Source: Anastrepha obliqua (taxonomy: Eukaryota; Arthropoda; Insecta; Diptera; Tephritidae). From it: DNA of 64,000 nucleotides. Below are positions 12,476-26,600 of the stretch, piece by piece. Position numbers and translations under genes: made by a program. Positions within the stretch are counted from its first letter, which is position 1. The number at the start of each line of letters is the position of its first letter. The stretch covers positions 74,340,001-74,404,000 of the forward strand of contig NC_072895.1 of NCBI RefSeq assembly GCF_027943255.1. Reading direction: 5' to 3'. The notes below the pieces were generated by a model, which did no database searches, had not been told where the DNA came from, and was given only the letters and a program-made list of their open reading frames with translations.

Positions 12476-12738
12476 AATAGAGTATCATGAAATATTAGCA
12501 GCTGTTTTTTAATGTTAGTACTAAATAACCATCTATGTGATAGACCCGGGACTTTTCAGCCCATGTGTTACATGTAGTATCATTTTATGACAAATGGTTT
12601 TATGGTACATTTTAGGGCGCTGTATCGTGTTATGAGTATTTTTTGCCCATCTTACAAAAGGGGTACATAAAGACCTATCTATTGAATAGTTAAAATGTTC
12701 TGTAAAAATATTCACCAATGTTTTTACATAGAATTGTC

Positions 12739-13068
12739 GGCCGCCGTACTTAGGACCGTCGTAGCCGAATGAGTTGATGCGTAACTACCATTCGGAGAAC
12801 GTAGGTTCGAATCTTCCTGAAACATCAAAATTAGGAAAAACATTTTTCTAATAGCTATCGCCCCTCGACAGGAAATGACAAACCTCCGAGTGTATTCTGA
12901 CATGAAAAATCTTCTCATAAAAAACAAAAAAGAATATCTGCCGTTCGGAGTCGGCTTAAAACTGTAAGTCCCTCCATTTGTGGAACAACATCAAGACGCA
13001 CGCCACAAAAAGGAGGAGCAGCTCGGCCAAACACCTAAAAAGGGTGTAAGTGCCAATTATAAATATAT
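12739..13068 (+). mobile_element. tRNA-derived SINE
   Basis: The head carries an RNA polymerase III split promoter: an A-box-like TAGCCGAATGAGTTGATG at 12762-12779 and a B box GGTTCGAATC at 12804-12813. A non-tRNA body of about 220 bp follows, with GGAGTCGGCTTAAAACTG and GAGCTCGGCCAAACACC. The tail ends GTGCCAATTATAAATATATA. I recall this body as a common interspersed repeat of tephritid flies. The head seems to contain a short local duplication (GTAC...GTCGTAGCC). It is a retroposed copy, not a functional tRNA gene. Confidence 0.75.
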
Positions 13069-14662
13069 ATTGAGTATTTGTTTTTTGTGTTGTACGGTAT
13101 AATGCTCGACTTTACATGCACCAAAAGTACTAATAATATCTTTCATGCTATTTACGTCCTATTAAAAAATTTTTATGCTTTTATTAAGATTATTCAAATG
13201 GGCACATTTAATAAATCGTACAACAAGTATTTTCTTTAATATAAAGTTTTGAAGCGGTTAAAAAATATCTTAAGATTTTCTGCTACTGCTTCTCCCGAGC
13301 TGTATTTATTTAATGAAAGTTTCTTAACTTCTTCGCTTATCTGTCTGTCTGAAGTACAAATGGGCGGTACTTTGCTACACTTTACCAAAAAATGTAAATC
13401 GCAACAACTACTCGAAGTACACATACATATGTACATATCTGCTGTACCTTCGGGATCCTAAGAAACCTTGCCAATAGTTTCAACCAAGTGCTTTTGCTCA
13501 AAGACTTTTCATGTAAGTACGTGTGTTTAAAGCGCAATGCATAGCACCAGCGGGCAGAGATGACTGTGAGGAACAAAGTTAAACTTAAGTACTAAAAGGT
13601 TAACCTAAGTAAAGTTTGTCTGCCTCGATCGCGGGTGATGTATAGTCAACGTCAAAAGAAAGTATACATCAAATATTAGTAAAAGTATATCGTATAGTAT
13701 ATTTTTTTTATTATATCGAGCACTCGTAGTAAAAGTAGGAAAGCACCCAACACCGTTAGCCGCTGAAGCTTGCACTTTATCATATTACTGGTAAAATTCA
13801 ATGGACTACAATACTGCATACTCGAAAATGTTGCAGAAATTCTGATTGAAAAATTTGAAATTCTGATTGAAAAATTTGAAATTTTGATGAAAATTTGAAA
13901 TTTTGATGAAAATTTGCGAATTTTTATAAATTTGCGAATTTTTATAAATTTTGTTCAAAGTTTGAAACTTTGCGGTATATGAACAATATTTTTGTAAACA
14001 CAAATTCAAATTAAACAAACTTATGAATGTGTGGTATACACTATTTTTACGCTGACTGTACATGCTTTCATAGTGTATTTACAAATGAATGTATGTTTGC
14101 TTGTATAGTATATGGAGGGTATACATTTGTGTTTCATGCAAGTCTGTGCCATATTGGCTTTCTAAAGTTGCCGCCAAGTACATTCAAATAAGCACATTCA
14201 CTCGCTAATATTTCCAGCGTCCATTTAAGGATGGACTAATGCTCGTGATATATGTTTTCTTTTCTCATGCGTATGAGCATATGTCATTTATATGTATGTT
14301 CAAATGATTTTGCACACACGTTCCGCTTAGGAGGCATTGCCAACACTGCAGCAGCGCCTCATTAGCGGGAAATGTATGAAATTATATCTGCCACAATTCA
14401 ATGGCGTTCTAGTTTCAGGCAGCAGCAGGAAATCCAATCAGTTTACAGCAAAAACTTTATATGTACCGGCACGACACATCGATGCGCTTTTATAACACGC
14501 GGATAATGTTATCAAAGTTGTGCCAAGTTGCAAAGTGCTGCGCTATGAATTGTGTTTTTTTTTCGATTCCAAAAACTCACGTATTCGCTATTCGCAAACA
14601 TACTACTTATATATTTACTCGTATACTAAAACATGATGCTATTATTATTTTTTATTTGACAG
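13069..14662. other. Intron-like DNA before first visible CARMIL exon
   Basis: No exon recognised. It contains an AT-rich tandem array (13835-13955) and ends in an ordinary splice acceptor (TTATTTGACAG) at 14652-14662. Confidence 0.6.
13835..13955. repeat. Short tandem repeat array
   Basis: Three adjoining pairs of related units: GAAATTCTGATTGAAAAATTT twice, a shorter GAAATTTTGATGAAAATTT twice, then GCGAATTTTTATAAATTT twice. The pattern suggests stepwise slippage duplications in non-coding DNA. Confidence 0.85.
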
Positions 14663-17600
14663 ATCGACATACAACCACCTGAACGGGAGGTTGTATTTTC
14701 CGAGGAGTTTCGTCCGACAGATCCGCGTAGTGTTAGCCCATGTGGCGGTTTTAGCACACAATATGCCTGTATGTGTGATTTTCATGGGGTGCCCTACAGG
14801 TTTGTTTAATGAAATGCTCGTGAAATTGGATATATATACTCGTATGTATATATTTAATTCCCTTTTTTTTGTTTTGCTTTCAGGGAGGAAGTCGCATGGG
14901 ATATTGATACGATTTATCTGTCGCATGATACACGCGTGCTGAATTTACGTGATTTCGATCATTTGGAACCAAAGTAAGAAAAAATATTTTATCTACCGGA
15001 ATTTTGTAATTGCATATATACGTATTTTCAACATCTGTCTCACAGAGACTTAATGGCCATTGTGTCCGCATTGGAATATAATACATTTTTTCGCGGTCTA
15101 AAAGCATCACATATGCGCCTCTCTACCGAGACTTTAGAACGTATACTACACGTGCTCAAGCGTTCAATGTGGCTGGAAGAGCTGCATTTGGAAGCATTAG
15201 GTTTAAGGTAAGCCCAAATTTTGTACATTTGTACCTTGGAGTATATGCTTTATAAGATTTTCTAAGATTGTTTTTATTTCGTCTACAGATCGGATTTTTT
15301 GCATAAATTAGCTGTATCTGTGATTACAAACAACAATCCCGCAATACGTACGATCGATTTGAGTCATAATTTAATAGAGGATAAAGGTATGCCAACTGTG
15401 ACATCGGATGCAAACAAAACATACACGCCCACACATACACGTACACAAATATTCAAAGAGGAAATGATTTTTTTTCGCTCACTTGCATTTAGGCCAATAA
15501 CAGCTGCCAACACGCAACACAGAAGCGTTTGTAAATGCAATTCAATAGTGCCCTTAGCAAAAACTAAAAAAGATAAACTTTAAAATTGTACATAGCCACA
15601 GATATACTTGCATTTTATACGTACAACCATAAAAATCCTCTATAATCTAACCAACTACCCTTCAAATCCATTGTAATCCAATTAAAATTACCACTCTTCC
15701 ACTTTTGTAATGTAGGAGCAAGCTCATTGTGCGCCCTACTTGGAAAAATTGTGCAAGGTTTGATTTATTGCTTTGTGTAAAAAATGTTATTTGTTAAAAA
15801 TGTTCTAAAGCTGATTTCGATTGCTTAGAAATCTTAGTACTTTGGTTAGAATTCATAATTAAGAATTTAAGTTAATTAAATTTACGAGCATACAATTATT
15901 TTTTTGAATTCAAGATAAATTAAAAGTAGTGACAGTATTTATAGTTTCTGTTTCTTGGCTTTTATAAGAGTGTTGTAAATACTTCAAGTATAAGAAATTA
16001 GTATTCAAACTTTTTTCATGTAAACAGATCGTAAATTCAATTTGAAAAACTCTTATTTAAAGACTGCCAGTAGAAAATTCTTAATTATCCCTTTTGCTTC
16101 TTGATGGACTCATTTTCAGTTGAAATTAATATTTTTTTGTTTCAAATAAGTTGAAACATGTCTAAGAGCGGACGAAACCACCGAATTTTATATACTCAAC
16201 GCACGTTTTGGTACAATTATTAATCAACAGATATCATAATTAAAAGTTTGCATATGTTAAAATACCACCGCTCTGTTATTTTAGAATTTATCAAATATCA
16301 ACTGTAACAAGAGGTATGTTATATGTCTGTTATAGAGAATGTCATGTCAATATTAAAAAAGGCAGTGTGTCATGACTGTGATCACTGTGATGTGAGAAAT
16401 TTTGCGCAACTTTTGCTTTCGTTCTTGCTGTATGATCAAAATTAGCATGAATCCGTTAGGTGGCACCGAGGTCGAGATATTTCTAAAATCTGCTCATATG
16501 GTCCGAATTGGTTCATATTCTAAATATGTTAGTTTCGGGAAAAATATATCCATTATTTTTGCGAAAAATGTTTGCGTAAATATTTTAAAACTGTTTTATG
16601 GATGGTCTTTAGCTCCTGAGCGATGCTACGACTATTAACATGCCGGTCAATTCAATTATTTTTGTGATTTTATCGAAATTTTCTTTAACATCCAAAATGC
16701 CTGAACGTAATCGACGAAACCAAACTTGCACGTAATTAGTTGTTAGAGTAACGGCACCATAAACATCATTCACAATTTCAGCGCCTGGCTTGCATTTTCG
16801 CCTTAATCAAAGAAAAACTGTAAAATGTACCGAATTTGTTTCTCTTTGTTGAATTTCATTGTTAACACCCTGTAAGTCACAACTGAATGGCACAAACAAA
16901 AAAGAGCAAACGAATTTTTTTAGTGTGAAATGTCACCTTGACAACGAGCATAAACTTTAAATACTTTACGAGCTATCGATCACTACAGCGATTTACCGAG
17001 AAAATAATGGATTTCCCTTTTCTCAAGATAATATATTTTTATATGGAAATAAATTCGCAATCGCATTGGTATATAGTATTTTTTTGATATGTAGCTGTAA
17101 TAACTCTCTATTTCAAGCCTGATTGAATCGCTTCCACACACGACCCAAATCTAAGAAGTATAAAATATTAATTGAAATAAAAACAAAAGCATTTAAAATG
17201 TTGAACATTCTTAAAACGGAGCAACGAGATATTGCAATGAAAATGATTGTGCTGATTTTAATCGAGAAACGTGGGTTGATACCTGCACATGCATGCATAT
17301 ATATATGTATGCACATACCTAACGGTCTTTATCCATGTATGCATATTTATGTCTTGATTTCGTTAGGCCGTTACAATTAACCACAAGGACAAAGTTTATT
17401 TAATTTCCTATTCAGAGCATGTAAAGAAATTAATTTTACGCATAAATGCGTTGGGTATAATATATAATACATGTATATCAAAATCACTTATGGTTGCATT
17501 TCTACTTTTATATTTATTCTAAATCATATCGCTACATGTCGTTACTGCTTTTCTCGCTTCAAAAATTGTTGATACTTTATAAAAAAAATCCCAGTTCCTA

Positions 17601-20600
17601 ACTATTTTTTTCCTTCTCTTAGGTGCTATTCACCTGGCCGGTCCCATTGCCAAAGTATCGAAAGGTCTGTGCAAATTGGCGCTCGCACATTGTGGTCTCA
17701 CATCGAAGGGCGTGAATCAGATGTCACATTCGTTATCGCTGAATCAAAGTATTTCCAATTCGCTCACGTATTTAGATTTAAGTGGCAATAGTCTCAAGGA
17801 TGATATAACAGTAAGTTGGAGAAGTGGCGTAGTTTTCACTGCCCTGAGAGGTGAAAATATTTTATTAATTCAATTTATTTGCAGAATTTACATAATTTTC
17901 TGGCACAGCCTAATGTTTTGGAACATTTGGATCTCTCATCGACTGATATAACCTTGGAGAATGTAAGTATAAGGATGTTTCTAAAATTATAATATTTTTT
18001 CCTTAACTTTCTATCTTTTAATTAATTAATTAATATTAACTTCATATCCTCTGCATTTGTAGTTATTTGGTGCCCTTTTACGCGGTTGTGCAACGCATTT
18101 AGCCCATTTAAATGTTTCACATAATTCCTTCAGCACAAAGAAAGGCAAAGAGATACCGCCATCATTCAAACAATTCTTTACCAGTACATTAAGTTTAAAG
18201 CATTTAAATATTGCCGGTTGTAAACTGCCAATGGAGGCGCTCAAGTAAGTTAGAAAACGCAAACTAAAAAAATAAGAACTTTTTTTCAATCACTAGAATG
18301 TCAGGCAATAAATAGTAGGAAGTAGCGGAAACTCCCAGATGAGATTCTTCTAGGGATATGTAAGGTTAGGTTAGATGGTTGCCCTCAAGAGTAAATTAAC
18401 CCATAGTGGTATACTAGGAATACAAATTACAAGAACAAATAATATTATTTACGAGTCTTTTCTTAACTAACCTCTAACTTTTTCATGACGGTAAACTTAT
18501 ATACAGTGGCCGACATAACTATGAATACCCCTTGAAGAAATATTTTCTTATGGAAATAAGTCCGTAAGCTGCTCCTCGAATTTAAGATTGTACACATTAT
18601 TTTACTAAGTGTGAGCTAGCAAACCAGCGCCGTTAAAAATGTGCCGTTATCTTTTCACATGGCAGAACAATTTTCACTAAGTGCGTCTCAGTTGCTTTTC
18701 GGATTCGATAAAATTGTGCATACCACTAAAATATCCGCGTGTGTTGTCCTTCGTTTTAAATATTTCCGAAATTCGTAGTGAAAAGGTAATGGAAACAATC
18801 TTTTGGTGTTTATTTTACCTTATATTTTACAACAAATATACTTTTAGCATATTGTAATGCCTAAGTTGAAGGAAACAAGCATTGATTAAAGAAAACTAAT
18901 TGTTCAGGATCACACAAATGGAATGGGGTATGGCAAATTCCTAAAAAATATAATAGATGCTATTCAACAATCCAGAGAGTTATAAAAAGTTTCAAAAAAA
19001 ATGGCGACTTTGCGAGCGCTCCAAGAACAGGTCGGCCAAGGGTAACCAATTCTCGCGATGACACGCAAATAGTAAGGGAAATTAAGAAAGACCCGACAAC
19101 TTCGGCAAGGTTTATTAAAGAAATCTTCAAATTAATGTAAGCGAGCAAACAATTCAGCGGAGAATTCGTGAAGAGGGGTTTTCTAGTCATTACAAGATCA
19201 GGAAACCTTTCATCAGCAATAAAAACATGAAAGCGCGACTAGCATTTACCAAAAAGTACTTAAATATGCCATTGAGTTTCTGGGAGAGGGTTATATGGAG
19301 CGATGAGAGTAAGTTTGAGTTTAAAAATACAAAAAGAAGAGAAAAGGTGTGGCGAAAAAGTATTGAGAGGCTCTAATAAAGTGCGTGCAAAGCACAATTA
19401 AGTTTGGCGGGGGAAGTGTGCTTATCTGGGGCTGTTTTTCCTATATCAGATCTGGTACATATTGACAGAAAAATGACTGGGGAGTCTTACGTCAATATGC
19501 TAAGCACGAAGAATGGGTCTTGTACACAATTTCATCTATCAACAAGACAACGACTCCAAACATACCAGTCGCGTGGCAAAGGTATACTTTAGACAAAACT
19601 CAATAGAGCTTTTAGAATGGCCCGCTCAAAGCACCGTCTATTAGACGAAAAAATCGATCGATCAAGTTGCCGCTCAAAGAAAGCAGATTTTTTTCAGAAA
19701 CTGCAAAATACCGGGAATAAAATACCTGGAGAGCTTCTTAAGAGATTAGTTCACAGTATGCCACGCCGCCTTTTGGCTGTAATTAACGCAAAAGGCGGCA
19801 ACACTAAGTATTGAGTCGTTTGCATAACGTTATTACTTTTACTATTACTAGTAGGGTACAAGGGTACAAAAATTTTGTCGCTAAAATTTTCTGGGCATTT
19901 ATAAAAAAAATATGAAAATAATATTTTGTTTTTGGAATTGAAATATTTTGACTTGTGTTTTTATAATGTTACTATATTATATAATATAATAAATAAATTA
20001 ATAAGTTAATCGAAATTTGAATGATATAATAGCAAAAATGTTTGTGTTTGAATTTTCCCTCAGGTAGGGTATGCATAGTTATGTCGGCCACTGTATTTTT
20101 GATTTCCAAAATGCTTATTAAACTCTTAGGTTGGTGTATATACTTGTAAAACAGTAGTTGACGTTCCGGGTGTGTTCGAGCCGCTCAATAATTACCGCAA
20201 TACTGCAACCCTGTTGCTTTATTGATACTCTGTTGCTGATACTCAGCTGATAGTGTGCAGCAATATTGCAGACTTTATTTTGCGTCGAACGTGTTATTTA
20301 AAAAAATGGAATGTTTAACATTTTTGATAGCAGATGAGCTAATGTTTAAATATTTTCGTTGCAACTGATCTCTTGTAGCGCTAAGATGTGGAGCATCGGT
20401 TTTCATTATGTCCAGTACTTTGCCCCAAAGGACCGATTTCTTCCTCCTCCCGCTACCAAATGCATTTTCCATGTCTAATCGAGTTCTGACCAGTAATTTG
20501 GTTTCCACAACGGCTAATTTTATGCTAAAAACAAATAATTAACAATATTACAACATAAAAATAACATATAACACAAAATTTATAATACTTACTTTTCCTC

Positions 20601-23600
20601 CTCCATCTCGATTGCGCATTGAAAATTTGTAGTTTGCGCTTGATTAGCTAGTGATGAGCAACAGATCGTCAACATTTCGCTAAACGAACGCGTGACGTTT
20701 CCAGTGTTGTCGAAATTTTATCGAAGAACGTGATGCTCTGTCATAAAAATTAACACTGCCGCAACATTTGTGGCTCGAACACACCCTCCGTTAAAAATAA
20801 AATGGAATTAATTGAGGCAATGTAAAAAAGCAATACCAGCCTTAAAAATAATTGCAAAAAATAGTGAATTTTTACTCCAGTTCTGCTTTTATATTGAACA
20901 AATAGTTGAGAATAATATTGAATAACCTTTGAAGTTAATTAATTCTGTACATTGTCGAACACAACAAGTAAGGTGCTGGTGCAAGGGAGCCTCTCGAACC
21001 CATTCCAAGTCATATTTACATATATGGTCCGGTTAAAACAACACACGACACCGACGGCGATTCGCTATAACAATGAAATCAAAGAGGAGTAGATGGATGG
21101 GGCACGTACTGCGCGTGCCGAATATATGCTCCACTACGGACTGTGAAGCTAAGAAGAATAAGAATTGTGAATAATTCGTTATAAAGCACTTAGCTTCTTA
21201 ATTTTTATTTTTTTAGCAGTCTTAGAAGTTGACGTGGTTTTAGACTGTATGTACTTCTGGCTTTTTCCAGCATTATCTACTATTTAAATTTAATCTGAAA
21301 ATTTTTTTTTTTTGAATTTTTTAACATTCGTTTATGTCTGCTAAATATTTTTTTGGTATCCACTGTATATAATTATATAATTAGTATAATTATTTTCGTT
21401 AAATATTCAATAAATATATATTTTAATTTTCTTTTTCAGAAATTTGTTACTTGGTTTGGCATGCAACGAGTCCACAGCTGGGCTGTACTTAGATTTAAGT
21501 AGCAACACATTAGGAGCACAGGGCGCGCACGTTTTGGAGTCATGTATACATGGTGTACGGGTTCTACAAAGTTTAGACATAAGTGACAATAGTAAGTTTC
21601 CCATTATCTCGACACCCTTGAATGTGCATCCCCATATATGTTTGTCTGCTCTAAAGGAACTTTGTAATTGAATCATCGTAAAAAAATACAAAAACAATAC
21701 CTTAAAAAAATATATATGATAAATTAGTTCTTCACTTGATTAATATTAAAAAATTTTAAATTTGTTCTGCGTGCAACAAAATATTGTCGAATAGTTTTGG
21801 GTAGTCTATATTGAAAACAAGCATTTGCATGCCTTTACAAAAAAAAATCCCTTTATATGCCTTTTGATGTACATATATACTTATACATACATCGTTCATT
21901 TCAATTTGGTTTATTGTTCCAAGGTTTTTGCATTTACCTCATACATACATTTAGTTCCATACCTATAATATATTTATTTGTCACTAATATTTTTTTTATT
22001 GATGAAATATCCGTATCTCCCACACAGATTTGGATGCCGAATTAGCTCCGGTTTTAACAGCGATTTCGAAGAACCCTTCAATACGCACCCTTTACATGAC
22101 ACGAAGTTTGACAGGCATGAAATTGAAACATATTCCCACTGTCATGGATGCGTTAGTGAATCTGATACAAAAAGATGATTTTCCACTGGCGGAATTGGTG
22201 ATCTCGGAAAATAAATTGAAAAACGATATACACGATTTCATTAATGCACTTGGGAGCAATCAAAGTCTGCAGAAATTAGGTATGTAGCATGTGAATACAT
22301 ACAACTTATTTAATATCAGTTAATTTATAATATTATACAATTAGAGTGGGCCAATTTAATTTTATTATACAGATCATTCTAAATCAAAATATGCTCAGGA
22401 ATTTGATCTTCAATATTCAAAAGAACTTCCATTTAAAGTCTTTATTTCTTTCGAGTCAAAATCAGTCAAAAAATTGAATTTTCAATTTGACTTTATTTTA
22501 ATGAATTGAAATAATATTCTGGATTTTAAATATCCGCCCGTTATATTTTTGTTTATTTAGCAATTCTATTGTTATTTAAACTATTAAAAAATAAAAATAA
22601 AACAAATAAATAACTATCCGCCTTCTCGGCATTGATTTTCGACCTATGCATTTCTTGGCATTCTTTCATATGATGATCCATGGAATTATTTATATAATAT
22701 ACGCCATTTAGTATATGCAATATTTGTAAAAATATTCAGTCAGTTTCTAATGAATAATTTTTTTCCATTTGCAGACATTAGTGGCAATTATATGGGTGAC
22801 GTTGGTGCGCGCTTGCTCGCCAAAGCTTTACAAATCAACAATAAACTGCGCACAATTTACATGGATAAAAATAGTATAACACTACAAGGTTATGCTGATA
22901 TAGTCTATGCTTTAGAAAACAATCATAGCATGCGTACAATACAATATCCAGTGTTTGATATTACGCCACATATGAAAAATCATCCAGAAAAAACTGATGC
23001 GATTATGCGTAAAATGCAGGAGCTATTGCAACGCAATTGCAATGGCCTAAAACGAACTAATGGGCAAGGTTTCCGCCTACAACATGGTTTCATGCTATCA
23101 TCAACACATCAACTGGTCGATAAACTGGTAGCCGAAACGCAGGATAACATCTCGGTGGCAAAGGGTAGTGATTCATCGGCAGTTCAACGACTTATTGACG
23201 ATGCAGAAAATTGCAAACAGCTGATGCCGAAATTGCAAGAGGCAGTACGCTGCGAATCGCATCCGGTCGAAATAAAACTGACGCGTATCGCCAGTGATCT
23301 CAGTTACACCATACAGGGTTATCTCGAAGAGACGTTGGAAACGATGTTGCGCACTGCCGTGGAACAGTGTCCTAAAACATTGGGCAGTCAAATAGTCGTG
23401 CAAGATTTACGTAAAGCGCTGAGTGAACGACTACAGATACCAGAAGATTTTCTACAGAGTTGCTTGCTGAGTAATGCCGGTAGTGAGATCATGAACAAAG
23501 TGGGGTGAGTTGAAAGCTCGCGTGCGCAGAATATGATTCTGAATGTGCGAGATAGAGAAAGAGAGAGAGAGAGAGAGGGAGAGTAACGCAATATTGCGTA

Positions 23601-26600
23601 GATTGCGCTGGGCTTTTTGATTAAAAAGCTTCGTATTTTGAGAAGCGCTCTGCTATTGGGAACGGGTGTGTGTGTGTGTTTGAATGCCGTATTTATTGCT
23701 ATAATGATAGTAGATCGAGTTTTTTGCTTTTTTTAGCAAGCACAGCTTTGATGGGGAGAACAGTGGAATTCTGAAAGAATAAAGATAATGAAATAATTTG
23801 TACTCAGTTTTATGTTATTTTTTTTAATAAGTCTTCAATATCTAATTGCCCCCTTTCCGCTTTCATGTCTTATGCTTTATCAACCTCTCAAGCTTTTCTC
23901 AATAATTCCAGTAATCCAAAAAAAATTTTAGAGTTATTTGTTATCATGTTTCGCAAATTTCTATTTGTTTAATTTTTACTTTTATTTTATTTTTCATTTT
24001 TATTTTGTTCATACCATTCCACTATTTCACTTGCCCGCTTGCCCTCACCTAGAATCGCCCGCGATACAATAGACACATTCATGCTTGCTCATAGATAAGA
24101 TTAATAATTAGCGGTTGTATGGGCCAGAGAACGAGTAAAACAGAAACACAAAAATGAAATCATGAAATGTGAAAAAATATAAAAAAAATCACAACTATAC
24201 GATGAACTCGTTCGCCTCTATGCTCAGATTCAATTTCTTGCCATATTGCAAATAACTGACTGTAGAAATTATTAAGTAAAATTGAGTCTGTGCATAACAA
24301 CAACAACAACTAAGAAGAAAACAGCAAACAAAACTTCGCAGAGTTCTAGCTGAATGTGGGGAGGAGTATAGTGCAGATTTTCTCAAGTCTTGGCAGCTGT
24401 CACTGTTGTTGCGCACGAAGCTAAGTGTTGTTAGCTCAGTACTCCTACAACGCGCGCCAGATCAACAAGAATAATCAAAAGTAAACGGATGAATAGTAGT
24501 TGCTGAAGTAATTAAAACAGCTGTTAGGGTGCAGTGATACAAGTTTCGAATTGAATGCGAACACTGACTTTGACTTGTTTGTGATTAGTTTTTGCGATTC
24601 GGTCAAATAGACTTCTTAAGAATCGGAAGTGAAAGTACAACACGATATCAACAACAAAAACAACAATGGGTGTCGATTGGTGTGGGTGGTGTTGTTGCAG
24701 TGGGCGTGGGGTTGGTAGTAAAATACCAAATAAAACACTTAAAGAGGAAGTAGAGGAGGAAGATGATGAGGATTTTTATAAAGTGCGTTATGATCACGCC
24801 AGCGTGAGATTATTGAAAACAACCGCTTTACCCGAACCAGATACGCTACAACTGAGAATAGCTAGTGCGCCCTCAGAAGATGCTGAGGAAGCACATAGTG
24901 ATAGGAAGGCATTGAAAAAGTGATTACGTTTGCATATTTTTTATTACTGAAACGATTTCTTTGTATTACCAATTCTTCTTTCTTTGAAGCGCACAATTCT
25001 TTTACTTTACTTAAATCAGTTCACATATCTTGCAGTGAAATTGAACAATCCTTGGCGGCGTCAATCTCTGATCGCGCCACCGATGAGGTGCTGGAGGCGC
25101 TTACGCGCTATCGACGCGGCTTGGGCATTGCCGAGTCACCATCCGTGCTACTCGATGAGCCGCAAACACCTGATATCGTGCGCAGCCGTTCGAGTCATGT
25201 AAGTACTGCATATATAATTTTGCTTGTATGTGTTTGATAGCTCAACAAAATGTTATATGTACATATGTATATACATACATAAAATGCGAAAAAACAAAAT
25301 GCAACTGAAACTATGAGATAGTACAAATTAATTTAAACTTGATATAAAAATTATGCATTTAATTGGAACTAATTGATTTAAGTAAATTATGTTTTCTTAT
25401 TAATTTTACTTCTTGTTCCCCGCAAAAGTTCACCTTCAACATATTCGGTTTTCATTGGAGGTTTTAGTAGTATTAAAATATTTATGTATGTGGTTTTGTT
25501 ATGTAGATAAGCAGCCACCGGCTTTTACACAAATTTTTTGTTTCTTATCAGCTCTTCAGTGTTTTATGTTTACATGTACTTTTCGTACGTTTCGTTATTG
25601 TTGTAGTATAGGTTTTCGTATACTCATTTATTATACTTTGTTTTGTTATTGTTCCACAATGTTGTCATCATCGAAGTCTGAGGCATAGTGTGTGTTATAG
25701 TGCATGAAATTTGACAATTTGGTGCAACGTATTTAATATACAGTGGTGGCCTTATAATTAGAAACGATGTGCTAAGAAAAATAAAATCACTGTGCATATT
25801 TTTGGAAGACGTGCACTGTAAATTATGAGCACCGTTATTCTTAGAATAGGCGACGAACATTGTAGTTAGAAAAGCACGTTGATATTTGATGGTTGATTCC
25901 TGAAAAAATTCACATTGTTTCTCTGATTGTGTTTCTTGGCTGGCCACCAAATTAGAAACGCGCAGTTTTTTCTTAAATTTTCTATATTTATCTTGGAGTT
26001 AGTGTTAAAGTAAGTATACTGAAAAAATCCATAGATTAGCTTTTCTAATTTTAGTTCATCTCAATTGTTAGAATGGGTAGGAAAAAGTCATGCTCCCCGA
26101 AATTGAGGGAGCTAATTGTACAGTGTTACAAAAAGGAAAAAATTTCAATGTCGGCTATCGCACAAAGGTTTGGCTGCTCCAAAAAAATGGTATTCGGAGC
26201 AATTCATTTGTACAAAAAAACGAGGAACTTTGAAACCCCAGCCAGGAGGCCTAGACCTCGAAAAACAACTCCAGCGGATGATAGGCATATTTGTAGGACC
26301 AGCAAGAGCAACCCTTTTATGTCTTCGCATGATATAAGAGCCGAAGTTGCAGAGCAATTAAACGTAGAAGTCTTCGCTCGGACGATAAGAAGGCGCTTAC
26401 AAGAGGCGGGACTACGTGGGTGCATCGCACAAAAAAAACCGCATGTGTCAAAAAAAATATTATGAAGCGGTTACGATTTGCTAAGGAAATGCTCAAAAAA
26501 GATTCAAGATTCTGGAACAGAGTTCTCTGGAGTGACGAATCGAAATTCAATTTATTCCAATCTGATGGAAAAACATATATGATGCGCCCTCCAGACAAAG

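Noticed and set aside
12762..12830. Possible tRNA gene (A and B boxes)
   Set aside because: No cloverleaf acceptor stem can be formed and the sequence continues into a SINE body, so it is a retroposon head.
1..14662. N-terminal PH-domain exons of CARMIL
   Set aside because: I searched the frames upstream of the 14663 exon and found no convincing match; they may be short, or beyond the left edge.
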